From contig CM043959.1 in assembly GCA_014529385.2 (NCBI GenBank), forward strand, positions 12,524,809-12,588,808: a stretch of 64,000 nt of DNA, written 5' to 3'. Position 1 is the stretch's first letter, and the number at the start of each line of letters is the position of its first letter. Positions 34,428-45,280 of this stretch are shown here, piece by piece. The notes beneath the pieces were generated by a model. That model did not search any database. It had not been told where the DNA came from and saw only the letters and a list, made by a program, of their open reading frames with translations. The DNA is from Adiantum capillus-veneris. Lineage: Eukaryota; Streptophyta; Polypodiopsida; Polypodiales; Pteridaceae. A program made the translations under genes and the position numbers.

Positions 34428-35040
34428 TGTCAAGAGAAACTTTTATCTTCAAGGACAACAACAAAGCTCCATTAAACAATGCGAAGTCAAAGAATGGCAT
34501 ACAAAAACAATTGATAAGCAATGACAAATTCAACAAGAGAGCTATCAACAACAATCATAAGGAGCTCACACAATGTTTCAAAGTTGGTGAAATATTATAG
34601 AGGACTCACATTGTAGTGAAACCCAAGGGCAAGATCCATCATAAAGTCAACTACCCAAAGAGGCTCACTTTCCAAAAAGACAGGCAACACAAATAGCCAT
34701 CTTCACTGCCAAACATGGCAACAAAAAGGAAAATGCACAACAAAATGCAAAATTGCCTCAACAATAGAAGCCTAACTCGTGTATCAACCAAAACACAGCA
34801 AATAGAAACCACACAAGGAAGGGAGGAGTGTAATCAAGCCTTAAAGACAACCCTAACAACCAGATTTCACATGGTCATGTCAAAGGATGACACGAGCTAA
34901 GAAAGGTGGTGTTTGGCCAATTTAGAATACGAGCACCCACCTAGCTGGACACCAATTTTTAATATATTTGTACTCTATTATTTTTCTAAGCTACTGTAGC
35001 TATACTATGTGTAGATCTTGATTCCAGAGTAGCAAATCTA
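34428..35040 (+). mobile_element. gypsy-like repeat R3, copy A (3' end and LTR start)
   Basis: 34,428-34,760 matches the reverse complement of 59,224-59,545, and 34,800-35,040 matches the reverse complement of about 55,800-56,050. Copy A is therefore the uninterrupted form of the repeat that the copia element split at 56.1-59.2 kb. GAAAGGTGG (34,901-34,909) occupies the polypurine position, directly before TGTTTGGCCA, a plausible LTR start. Confidence 0.75.
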
Positions 35041-35740
35041 TTTTATGAGTTATAACTCTTTCATGATATTTATACAGGCCCATATGAACCTCGCCACTAG
35101 CCATTTAGAAATCCCTAGGTATAAAGTATAATAGCTTTAGTATGAAAGGAGTCTTATTTTTTGGAGAACGAAAGGATCTCTAGTATGTGTGCTCAAGCGG
35201 CCAAGAAAATCTAACTTGCAATCAACTTTTCTGATGATTGGGTAATCCTATTTCAATTCCAAAACTTGCATTGTGTTCCTTGTCTCTTGTACTTTCATTT
35301 GAGTGTAAGCATTGCCAGTTCTATTAAAGTTTGTTGCTAAGTCTTTCTTAGTTTTATCTTCAGCTTTGAGCACTTAAAACTCCATTTTATATTGTTTTGA
35401 TGATAGGAGAGTGATATTAGACATTAGTAAGACTTGTTTGAATGCTTTTGTTGTAGTTTTTATGACTTGATTCACAATGGATCATGATTTTGTACCTTGT
35501 TAGACTACTATTAGATTGTGTAGGCTTGTTCCCTAAGACTAGTACAGCTTCCCCTAAAGTTTTGTGGCTATCCTAGTATGAAACCATGTGATGACTGAAA
35601 GCGGTGAGATAGGACATAGAAAAATTTTCTTATCACATTGCAGTGATAATTAGATTGTAGAGGCTAATTACATTGCTTGTTAGGTTCACTTCTTGAAGAT
35701 TAACACCCTCAAAGAGTCTCTGTGTCCCATTCGAGTCATT
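35041..35740 (+). mobile_element. LTR-like continuation of R3 and unassigned sequence
   Basis: A TATAAAGTATAA box lies near 35,120, and TTAGTTTTATCTTCAG near 35,350 resembles an LTR end or splice site. Copy B diverges before this point, so the assignment rests only on continuity. No coding frame. Confidence 0.35.
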
Positions 35741-35750
35741 TCCTTGAGTA

Positions 35751-36330
35751 TTGATTGAGTATATTAATGCCAAAGAGCTATGCTATGGATGTCCATTGCA
35801 GCAACCCACTATCACACTAAGAAGTAGTGAAGCACATCTTGAGATGTCTAAAAGATATGGCATACAAGGGCTACGCTTTGGGAATAGTGATGCATCCATT
35901 GTGGGTTATATAGGTACAAATTATGTGGGTTGTGTGGATATTCAAAGATCAACATTTGGCTATGTTTTCCTATTTTTTGGACTAGCCGTGTCATGGAGAT
36001 CATGTATCTAGGATTGTGCATCATCTTCCACCATAGAGGTAGAGTATGTGGTATATTTTAATGTTGACAAAAAAGCTATGTGGTTAGCTGCCTAGTGGGA
36101 GATCTTGGTATTACTCAAACACCAATGGTGCATTATGATAAGAGTGCAATTGAGTTAGCAAAGAACTCCATATTTCACTCCAAGCTAAAACACGTAGAAT
36201 TCCGTTATCATGGGATATGGGACATATTGGCTAGCTAGTGCATTGATCTAGTCAAGGTTCATACCGATGACAACCCTGCAGATGCTCTTAGGAAGAGCCT
36301 ACTCATTGAGTGTTTTGCACATTGCATAGG
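35751..36330 (+). pseudogene. Ty1/copia RNase H fragment
   Basis: It reads as the C-terminal end of a copia polyprotein. A degenerate HLEMSKRYGIQGLRFGNSD block gives way to IVGYIGTNYVGCVDIQRSTFGYVFLF (the family's 'GY.DADWAG..D.R.ST.GY.F' signature) and AVSWRSC, then after a TAG the SSSTIEVEYV segment with its conserved Glu. Later pieces in other frames include the 'KH.E...H..RD' and 'NPADALTK'-type sequence. The first Asp of the GY-D-AD motif is Gly here, and stops abound. It lacks everything upstream of RNase H. Confidence 0.75.
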
Positions 36331-36421
36331 GATAATGGGTGTAGGGTGAATCCACTTGAATGCTCCCTTTTTGTATAGATGTACATACTTATACATATAG
36401 CCACTTGAGCCACGTTGTCCT

Positions 36422-36684
36422 TCAAGGGGGAGATTGTTAAGGTTCAAGACAATTGATTGGACATTGACCATACTGACATTATCGATTCTTCGGCAATATA
36501 TAACAATAAGGGGAGGTGAGGGGATAATCTTCATGTAGAGATCCACCAAAAAACTATGTGCAATGATCTCCTCCCTCACCCACACTCGCACCGCATGTGC
36601 ACTCACACAAAATATAACACAAGAAGAATGAAAGATCCACCACTAAGATTCTTCATATACATGTAGTGCTTCTCTTGAATCCTT
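36422..36684 (+). mobile_element. copia polypurine tract and 3' LTR start
   Basis: AAGGGGGAGAT at about 36,424-36,434 is a typical copia polypurine tract right after the RNase H fragment. TGTTAAGGTTC at 36,436 would start the LTR. The LTR's end is not defined, because minus-strand copia remnants begin within 260 bp. Confidence 0.6.
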
Positions 36685-36689
36685 TTATA

Positions 36690-37055
36690 TCCATGAGATT
36701 CCATAAACTATCAACCTTTGGATAGCATTTCCTAGATCCTTGCTTAAGCCATGAAGTTGTTTTTTGAGTCTACATGCAAGGTCTTCTCTGCTTGGATTAG
36801 TCATCTTGAAAAATGTATGAGGTATGAGCCGTCTTAGAAACATCATGAGCCTTACAAGGCTCAACAACATTGACTTGTTGAGCCTTACAAGGCTCAACAA
36901 CATTGACTTATTCAAGCTTTGTCTTGCCCTTTGCATCACTACTAAACTTCATACTCTCTTGAGACTTCTTGTCTCTTTATGCAACACCACAATCGTTCTT
37001 CACATGCCCTTTCTTATGAAAACAATAGCACTCAACATTACGCATAGAACCGTAA
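36690..37055 (-). pseudogene. second copia remnant: zinc knuckle and RT shreds
   Basis: On the minus strand, 36,985-37,050 reads ECYCFHKKGHVKND, a damaged CCHC zinc knuckle of copia gag. 36,690-36,830 reads REDLACRLKKQLHGLSKDL, matching the 'LVC.LKKSLYGLKQ.P' strand of copia reverse transcriptase. Gag and RT are about 200 bp apart instead of more than 2 kb, so most of the element has been deleted. It faces the RNase H fragment tail to tail. Confidence 0.6.
36846..36910. repeat. tandem 31-bp unit with 12-bp-arm palindrome
   Basis: GAGCCTTACAAGGCTCAACA followed by ACATTGACTT occurs twice in tandem. Across the junction, TTGTTGAGCCTT and AAGGCTCAACAA form perfect arms around a 2-base loop. Confidence 0.85.
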
Positions 37056-37059
37056 GACT

Positions 37060-37890
37060 TGATGAGAATCCTTGTGATCCTTAGACTTGGCACATCATAA
37101 GTGCAACCTCTCTCTTTGCAAGATTGTGCACATAATCATACTCTCTCGAGACTTCTTGTCTCTTTATGCAACCACCAATCATAGATTTCTCTGGGACTGC
37201 ATTGGCAACTCCCTGGTCTTTGGTACATACAATAATATTTGGTACTTTTAATGATTGTAGGGATATCTCGGGTACTTTTCCATGGTCTCTTTGGTATGTA
37301 TAGGTACTACCTCCCAATATATCTAGTATTTCTTCTAGCTATCTTTGGTATGTTTACTTTGTCTTGGAAGCGCCTGGGTACTTAGACATCTAGGATGGTA
37401 CTGCATTGGTGCTTTCTTGTTATAGTACCAATCTAGATTTGACTAGAAGATACCTTGGTATGTTCTTGATCTCATTGGTGCATAAGTACCCTTTGACTCT
37501 TTGGTACTCTTTTTGGTAGTTTTTGTAGGTAATTTTGGTCCTTTGCATTTTTTTGGTAGTGCCTTGGACCTTATCATTGTAGGATTGGATTGCCTTGGTA
37601 CTTCCTTCTCATAGTGCCAATCGTTTGTTGGTACCTTTGCATAGTATCTTGGGTGGTTTTCAACTCCTGCATGCTACTATTTGTGGTATTGTCTCTAGCT
37701 ACTTTTTATACTAGTTACTGCCTTGGTACTTTGCTTTTTGGTAGTCTTAGTGGTTCTGAATCTAGGTAGCAAGTCCAAATCTGCATGGGTACTGTTGGTG
37801 CAATGATTGATATTTCAAGTGCAATGTCTAGCGCGGCATGGAGTGTTTTGTGAGATTAATTATTTTTATTTTGTTGTGTAACAAACATAG
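37060..37890. repeat. GGTAC-rich tract without a clear period
   Basis: From about 37,205 to 37,800, GGTAC, GGTATG and TGGTA words recur every few tens of bases, mostly in one orientation. The vocabulary is shared with the tandem arrays at 40.2 and 43.6 kb. A 45-bp direct duplication links 36,949-36,993 to 37,137-37,181 (GAGACTTCTTGTCTCTTTAT core). No gene. Confidence 0.5.
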
Positions 37891-38301
37891 CATAACAAGC
37901 TAGAGGAATCATGCAAGGAGGGACATGTCCACTGCCAATTTGTGAATGGGATGCTCAAGGAAGTGAAGCAGGGAAAGAGGTTCACCATCTTCCCCAGGCC
38001 ACCCTTTGTAGATATTGACAAAACAATCCATGTGTTTGGCATGTGTGTTGCATGTAGGGAGTATCTAGAGGTGGCATATGTTGTAGGTAGCTTCATGTTA
38101 GAGTGCAAGCATCAATACCACCCTCTCTGCTTCATTGCACTTTTGCACACTAGTAGCACATGTGTGAAAGAGGGGTGCGGCATGGTAATTCTTGTAGTGA
38201 TAAAAGAGTATATCAGTGGGCATTATACTATAAAGGGTAAGTTGGCCTATTTTCAATACATTGAGGATTTCTACTTTTGGATTACGATGTTGATTGAGTG
38301 A
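37891..38301 (+). pseudogene. RING-like zinc-finger exon
   Basis: The frame opens after an acceptor-like ACAAACATAG at 37,881-37,890. Counting from a GTG at 37,942, ligands fall at C35, C38, C55, H57, H60, C63, C74 and C79: C-x2-C-x16-C-x-H-x2-H-x2-C-x10-C-x4-C, within CVACREYLEV..CKHQYHPLCF..CVKEGCG. This is a cross-brace RING-H2-like arrangement with a longer last loop. RING-like fingers often act in ubiquitin ligases, but here it lies 1.1 kb upstream of an FCP1-like block in the same strand and may belong to the same gene. A possible donor (ATG|GTAATT) is at 38,184. A further piece (38,320-38,544, DEKYVTPASHDVQG...) follows a GATTGTGCAG acceptor, but phases do not match cleanly, so I call it broken. 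Confidence 0.5.
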
Positions 38302-38931
38302 GTCATTTGTGATTGTGCAGATGAGAAATATGTGACACCTGCAAGCCACGATGTGCAAGGAACAAACATGATGGGTGTGAAGAATGGTGGCCTTGGACCA
38401 ACAAAGGTTTTTGCTAAGGATGTGAAGGACCTTGCAAGTATGGAGCAGGTTCAAGACATCCTTGCGCAGGCTTGGTATTTGGCTGGAGGAAGGAGAAAGT
38501 GGAGGGGTAGGATGTGTACACAACAAAACCCAAGGGGTGGATAGTACTATGGAGAAGAGGGAGATTGTTGAAGGCTAGGATAGTGTTGTAATGAATACTA
38601 TTGAGGCCTCTACAACAGACGTCAACAAGCCATAGGACGAGCAAATCAATTTTTCCAATGGTGTTAAGAAAGTGGATAGTAGTGAGAATGGTGCTAAATG
38701 TGGGACTGCTGAGAAAGATGTAAACAAGGGATAAGGTGACTGATCTGATTGATGTGGATGTGGTCTCTACTGATCCAGAGAAGGTGGTCGACACATCTCA
38801 AGGTGATTTCACCTTGTTGGACTTGTTGTCTATAGTAGGAATAAAGTGAGTCCGTGAATGTGCCAACAAGTCCCGTGCTTGCAAAATTTAGCTTATTCCT
38901 ACCCTTGTGATTGACAGGCAGTGTCTTGGTG

Positions 38932-39160
38932 TAATGTGCTGGAATTATATTTTGGTCTCCATCTATTACCATATGTTTTAAGTATAGGTTACATTTTCCT
39001 TCTTATATTGTGCTCTCTTGTGGTAGACTTTGACCCTTTGATCTTTGAATTGACCCTATAAGTAATGTGCTGGAATTATATTTTGGTCTCCATCTATTAC
39101 CATATGTTTTAAGCACAGATTACATTTTCCTTCTTATATTATGCTCTCTTGTGGTGGGTA
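38932..39160. repeat. 131-bp tandem duplication
   Basis: The block GTAATGTGCTGGAATTATAT... at 38,931 is repeated from 39,062 at high identity, differing mainly at GTATAGG/GCACAGA. It lies between the RING-like and FCP1-like exons, so it is probably intronic. Confidence 0.9.
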
Positions 39161-39324
39161 AGTTGTTGTAGGATATTCATTGTGTGATTATTGACTCAAA
39201 ATATCATTAGCACTGTAGAAATTGATTCGTGGTGGTGGCTAAAGGAAAAATTAACTGACACAAAGCTTCCAAAAGATGTTATGGCTATAGATAGATGGTT
39301 GAATGGTGTGCTCTTAAATAGCTA

Positions 39325-39926
39325 CAACCAACCACCATCGTAGATGTAGTTTTTGCACCTCTCAATGGAGGGGTGAGACCATTTGTATATTGTCTGGGTC
39401 AAGAGTTATGGTGTGCGGTCAGGCCGGATGCAGAGGATGTGCTTGTAAAGTTGTCCAGCCAAGGAGATATTATGATATCGTCCAGTTGTAGAAGAGAAAA
39501 GCTAATTAACTTTTTGGGAACATGACTTCCATACTGTTGTAGTAAACTAGTGGTCAAAGGTATACGTTTGACCCACTTCTTGCATCATGTTGATTAGCAG
39601 TGTGTACTGCCATTAGTTCTACTTAAGTTTCCCATACTCTTACAGATGTGTTCAGCCAAGAAGATTGTGAGATGTGGCTACCCACCATCCTTGATGTCCC
39701 ATGTCTGCCAAGTGATGTTGGTGGTAAGCCCGTCTTCTTGAAGCTGCTAAGATCAGTGTGGAAAAAACACCCGTCGTATAATGTCAGCACTATCATACTT
39801 GTAGATGACTGTAGATATAAGTCTCTTAGAAATGACTATGAGAACTTTCTGGCCATTTGGTCATATGAGCATTCTTACCTTGATTGCTACTACCCCTTGT
39901 ACTTCAAGGACTTGGTCAAGCCCTAA
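39325..39926 (+). pseudogene. FCP1-like block downstream of the RING-like exon (copy 3)
   Basis: The first piece reads TTIVDVVFAPLNGG where the phosphatase D-x-D motif should be, then VRPDAEDVLVKLSSQGDIMI ('RPGA.EFL..L' helix and strand). A TGA follows. After an acceptor (TACTCTTACAG, ending 39,645) comes DCEMWLPTILD..FLKLLRSVWKKHPSYNVS and TIILVDDCRYKSLRNDYENF, matching the conserved 'LLVDDSPYK...N' element and ending at 39,926. The nucleophile motif is lost (V-D-V-V-F-A), so no phosphatase activity is expected. With the RING-like exon it may represent one gene model, 'RING finger plus phosphatase-like domain'. Further downstream frames (39,805-40,137) are shadows or 3' sequence. Confidence 0.55.
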
Positions 39927-40209
39927 GGGCTGGATTTTTGCTCCCTACCCAACAACATATCGCCATCAAGACCCCCTCTTTGATGTAGAAGACAATGTTA
40001 GCCCTCTCGTTGTTGATTATTTCATTCAGCAAGAGAGATACGCTTATCACTTTAAACCCCCTTGTCAACTCATGATTTGTAAAACAAAGAAAGAAACTTT
40101 TCTTGGTGCAGTCTGCTATCTATTCCTCTTTATGTGAAAATAAAAATCCACTAATGTCCAATTAGTCCTTTTTCTTATAGTATGCTTCTATGGTCATTTT
40201 GTCTTGATC

Positions 40210-41480
40210 TTTGGATTTGGTACTGGTAAGTACCAAATTTGGTATTGGTTTTCTTATTGTAGGGTGGTTGTAACTCGTGGAAGCTCCATTGTACAAACTT
40301 TATAGCATAGGAAGTTTTTGCAAAAAATTATCATTGTGGGCTTGGGAAATCATAATTACGAATATCAAATCTGAAGCCTTTGGTATTGGGACTGAGAACT
40401 TTCAAAATTTGGTACTGGTAAATTCGGTACTGGTAAATTCGGTACTGTAAAGTACCAAATTTGGTGTTGCTCATCTCATTACATGGTGATTGTAGAAGAA
40501 ATCATATTTTGGAGAGATCTTATTTTGGGAAAGAACAATATTATGGGCTGGGGAACTTAGGTACACCAATACAAAATTTGGTGCTTGTGATACTGGCATT
40601 GGTAACTACCAAATTCAGTACTCTAAAGTACCAAATTGGGTGTTGTTCATCTCACTACAGGGTGATTGTTGAAGATAGCTTATTTTGAAAAAAAAAAATA
40701 TTATGTGCAGGGAAAGTTAAGTATACCATTACAAAAGTTGGCGCTTGTGTGATATTGGCATTGGAAAGTACCAGAGTTGGTGTTGTAAAGTACCAAATTG
40801 GGTGTTGTTCATCTCATTACAGGGTGATTTTTGAAGATAGCTTATTTTGGAAAAAACAGTATAATGGGCTTGGGAAGTTAGGTATACCAGTACAAAATTT
40901 GGTGCTTCTGATATTGGCATTGGCATCTACCAAATTTGGTTTGTAAAGTACCAAATTTGGCCTTGGTCATCTCACTGCAGGGTGATTGTAGAAAAAAGCC
41001 TATTTTGGAAAAATCTTATTTTGAAAAAAAAATATGGGTTGAGGAAGTTAGGTATACCAATACAAAATTTGGTGCTTTTGATACTGGCATTGGAGACTTC
41101 CAAATTTGGCAGTGTAAGTGCCAAATTTGATGTTGAACATCTCACTACAGATAGATTGTAGAAGAAAGCTTATTCTGGAGAAATTTTATTTTGGAAACAA
41201 AAATAAGCTGGGGAAGTTATAATAACAATACCAAATTTGAAGCTTTTGAGGCTTGAAGTATTGGTACTAAATAAGTACCAAATTTGGTACTGTTCTTCTC
41301 ATTGTATGGTGATTCTATGTCATGGAAGGTCGATTATACAAACTTTATAGTAGAGTTAGCCTTGTTTTGGGAAAAAAACAACAATATGAGCTCGGAAGGT
41401 ACAATTACCAGTACTAGTAAGTTCCAAATTTGGCAGTGGTCTTCTCATTGTAAGACGATTATAACTCACTGTTTTTCAAG
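40210..41480 (+). repeat. tandem array T1, about 150-175-bp unit, about 8 copies
   Basis: The phrase CATCTCA(C/T)TACAGGGTGATTG starts near 40,472, 40,648, 40,810, 40,968 and 41,138, with diverged copies near 40,250, 41,293 and 41,443. That gives spacings of about 150-220 bp, mostly 155-175. Each unit also has AAGTACCAAATTTGGT and TTAGGTATACCA. The sequence TACCAAATTTGGTA inside is itself palindromic. All frames are repeat-derived. Confidence 0.85.
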
Positions 41481-41489
41481 TTCCTTTAA

Positions 41490-42235
41490 ATTATGTTATA
41501 TTACTAACCTCAACAAAGTAGCATGTGATGTGCATACATAGTGGAGGTAGGGAGGTAAAGGACAAATTACTCAAGCTTGAATGGCAGCCCCAATACAAAT
41601 TACTCAATCTCTCAAATGGCGGAGTTGGGGATGGGTCAAATTCCCTCATCCTCTTCTCCATCATCATCATATGGCATACTATTGTATACATTTTCATAGA
41701 CCTCACTGGTTAACATAAACATGTTTTGGAGTTTAGACATAGGCTACATTAGAATTTGTATGGCTCTTACAAGGTGGAAATAGATCAAGAAGGCTGTATG
41801 TATTACTTTTCCCATCCACTTGGCCATAGCACAAGCCTTCAACCACAAGTCCACCTCTAACAATCTTGTTGTGCCACTTATCCCTTTGTGATTTGTGTGC
41901 CTAGTACATGGCTTTGGTGAATTTCAAAAGATAAAATTCATCACCGCCTTCAGCTTCCTTCACTGGAAAGTTGTCCCCAACGGATAGCATTTCAAACATT
42001 GTATGTGGTTTGCCCTCGTACATTGGCAAGTTGATGCCCGATCTCATTGCTATATTTGTCATATATTTCTATCATCCTCCCATGCTCCCTCCTCTTCCTC
42101 ACTATTCTCATCGTCCACCTCTTTCACTAGTTCAATGGATATGTATTTCCATTCTTCAATGTATTGCTTTCTCTTGCATCTCCTCCATTGCCCACTTAAA
42201 CATGCATCACAAAAGCATGAGTGTACGTAGACGTA
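41490..42235. other. sequence between array T1 and the transposase-like gene
   Basis: It could include the C-terminal part or 3' UTR of the minus-strand gene that follows. A few protein-like words continue on the minus strand to about 42,240, but no motif is recognised below that. Plus-strand frames at 41,971-42,261 are shadows. Confidence 0.4.
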
Positions 42236-42239
42236 GAGC

Positions 42240-43440
42240 ACATAAGTCCTCAGGTGAATAACCATCTACACAATGAATCGCATGCAAGCCTTGGATTTTT
42301 TGACATTTCCACTGGCTATCTCATTGCACTTCATCCTTTGAAACCAGCCAAAATGCTCTGTGTGTGTTAGATTTTTGTGACCCAATCGTGTCTCCAAATT
42401 TTACCTTTATAAAATTAACAACATCAACTGCGCCCTTCATCGGCGCTCCATCTGGTTTCAGCTCCTCATATGTTAGTTTCTCTTGATGACAACACCAGCT
42501 CCATCTTGCTCCCCTTTTCCATGCCCCGATGTGGAGAAGTTCCACATCATGTGCAAGCATGTCAATTGATGGTACTTGGAAACAAAATAAAAAGGTTGTC
42601 ATGCCTTGAATTGCAATGTTGCACCATCTGACCACACCCAATGATATTGCAAATGGTGACCTTGATCTTTCATCCACCTGTCGTGAAGCATAAAGCAATG
42701 CTGCACAAACAAAGTATCATGCTGCTTCTCATCAGATATGTAGAAATGCGGTGTCTTCTGTACGGTACCTCCCGAATTTCTAACATACATAATATGCACA
42801 AATATTGTTACTTGTGTTGACCACCAATGCATCAATTGTATTTAATTCTATACTTTGAATGAATAATTCCCCGCAAAGTCAATTATGGATACAAAAGCAT
42901 TGATAGGAAATCTAAGCATGCTTTCTTTAAATTGTTGTGCCTGCCACCGAAAGATGAAGTTGTGCTTGATGAAATATTTCAGATGCTTTGCAAAAAGGCC
43001 ATGGAAAGAAGCACCTGACATTCTCTATAGAACCAAGTACTTTCTTTTCTTTTTGCTTCCATCGTGAGCGACATGTCCCCACTGCTGACATTTGAACACC
43101 TTGACAGACACCCCCTTGCTATCGTTGGAAATTGCATCTGGCCAGAAGGGAAACATGGTTATGCCACATTGAGAACATTCCCTGACAAAGAATTTATTTG
43201 TGTGAAACTCGTTCTCAACCAGCTTTGGACACAAAATGGATTCCCACAAACTACTTGTGTGATGCCATACTACCTAGTTTGCAGAACATTGATTTGCATC
43301 ATTATTGCTACAACACATAGACCATCTGCAGGTATGAGCTTTTCCATGATGCCCAAACTTATTTTTTTGTATGTGATTGAAAGCCTCCTTGAGGAATAAC
43401 ATCTACACATGATACACATAGCAACAAGTATACCGTTCTT
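42240..43440 (-). pseudogene. transposase-like gene of the 'SDGA / HGKG' family, catalytic part
   Basis: Reading leftwards on the minus strand, and moving between frames, the blocks appear in order. They are AFKPFFVQNLKE..TCCYVYHV (43,380-43,440), ECSQCGITMF (about 43,180), KYFIKHNFIFRWQAQQFKES, FVSIIDFAGNYSFK (42,857-42,893), HWWSTQVTIFVHIMYVRNSG, FYISDEKQHDTLFVQHCFML, YHWVWSDGATLQFK (42,606-42,645), MWNFSTSGHGKGEQDGAG (42,495-42,550), KLTYEELKPDG and AFWLVSK. I know this order from an otherwise poorly named protein family scattered through plant and animal genomes. The three acidic motifs (D in DFA, D in SDGA, D/E in HGKGE.DGAG), roughly 83 and 40 residues apart, could be a DDE/D-type site; that is my inference. 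At least four frame changes and two stops disable this copy. Confidence 0.6.
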
Positions 43441-43619
43441 TTAGGTTTTGAACAAAGAATGGCTTCAAGGCCTCAAAAGACCTAAGAGACAACTCGATTG
43501 TGGAGTGCGTTCATTTGAATCTCTTGTACATCTCCACCTGAGATACAAAAACAAAGTAGGTTATAATCCTTGAAGATGACACAGAGATGCAAGCTTCAAA
43601 AGCTATACTAACTAGACCC

Positions 43620-44900
43620 AAAAGTTGATAGTAAAATACCAAACTTGAAATTGAGAATTCAGCAGAATCATTTGCTGAACTACCAAAGTTCCAAAGCCTC
43701 AATGACTTGGTGTTGTGCAAATACTACACACAACATTGTGAAATACCAGGTTGGGAACTCTGGGTACTCTAAACTTAAGATTATCAAACAAAGAATACTA
43801 CAAAGATACATGATAATAGTAGTCCCATAAACTTGGTAGTGGGTGATAGTACCCAATCCATCCTAAAGTACCAAGATTGGTGCTTTAGGTGCTAGTCATC
43901 TCTGAAGAATCATTTGATGAACTACCAAAGTCCCAAAGTCTCAATAACTTGGTACTGTGCAAATACTACACACAGCATTGTGAAGTACCAGGTTGGGAAC
44001 TCTGGGTACTCTAAGTTAAGATTACCAAACAAAAAATAATACAAAGAGACATGATAATAGTAGTCCCATGGACTTGGTAGTGAGAGATAGGACCCAAGCC
44101 ATCCTAAAGTACAAATATTGGTGCTTTGGGTGCTGGTCAGCTCTAAGTTTCAAAGAATCATTTGATGAAGTACCAAAGTTTTAAAGTCCCAATGACTTGG
44201 TATTGTGAAAATACTAGCAAAAATATTGTAAAGTGCCAAGATGGGAACTCTCGGCACTCTAAAGTTCAGATGATCAAACAAAAAATACTACAAAGAGACA
44301 TGATAATACCAATCCCATGGACTTGGTACTGAGAGATAATACCCAAGCCATCCTACACTACCAAGACTGATGCTTTGGGTGTTGTTCAGCTCTAAGTTTT
44401 CAAGAATCATTTGATGAAGTTAAAGTTCCAAGGTGGGAACTCTTGGCACTCTAAAGTTAAGATAACCAAAAAAAGAATACTACAAAGAGGCATGATAATA
44501 CCAGTCCCATGGACTTAGTACTGAGAGATAATACTCAATCCATCCTACACTACCAAGACTGGTGCTTTAGGCGTTGTTCAGCTCTAAATTTTGAAGAATC
44601 ATTTGATGAAGTACCAAAGTTCCAATGAGTTGGTACTGTGCAAATAATAGCAACAACATTGTAAAATGCCAAGTTGGGAACTCTCGGCACTCTAAATTTA
44701 AGATAACCAAACAAAGAATACTACAAAGAGATATCATAATACTAGTTCAAGAGACTTGATACTGTGTGGATAGTAAACCAAGCCATCCTAAAATACCAAG
44801 ATTGATGCTATGGGTACTATACATTTCTAACTTATGAAGGGTTATTAGATGAGGTACCAAAATTCCTCATCATTTGGTTCTAGCTTTTCACAAGTACCTA
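43620..44900. repeat. tandem array T2, about 245-bp unit, 5-6 copies
   Basis: AATCATTTGATGAA recurs at about 43,667, 43,908, 44,156, 44,405 and 44,598, with a diverged copy near 44,842. The spacings are 241, 248, 249, 193 and 244 bp, so one unit is shortened. Units contain GACTTGGTACTG, CATGATAATA and AGTCCCATGGACTTGGTA. The array separates the N-terminal from the catalytic part of the transposase-like gene and so lies in an intron of, or was inserted into, that gene. Confidence 0.9.
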
Positions 44901-45280
44901 GGTGATAAACTTCTAGCATTGTGAGTTGAAGGCCTTATGGTATGTAACAAACAATACCTAGACCTCTATAAAGATTTGGAATGAGTACTACCTTCCTTGG
45001 CCTCAAAGCATATTTCCATAAGTGGTAGAATTTCTCCCCTTGAAACTACGTGCATGGCTGCATAATACCAAATTCAAACTTATTCACACTATACATAACC
45101 CAAGTAAGAGGCAACATTAACAAAAAATGATATGATGTACCTGAGAGTCATTTAGAAAATAAATAGGATGTTTCACAACACTCTTCTCTTTTATTTTGAG
45201 TTTTAAAATGTCCTTTTTATTAGGAGAGACCCTAGTCTCCAATGACCAGAAGGCATAGACTATATCCCTTGTTATAGAAT

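Noticed and set aside
41971-42265. Plus-strand frames with His/Pro and Ser runs
   Set aside because: They lie at the 3' edge of the minus-strand transposase-like gene and show no domain; treated as shadows.
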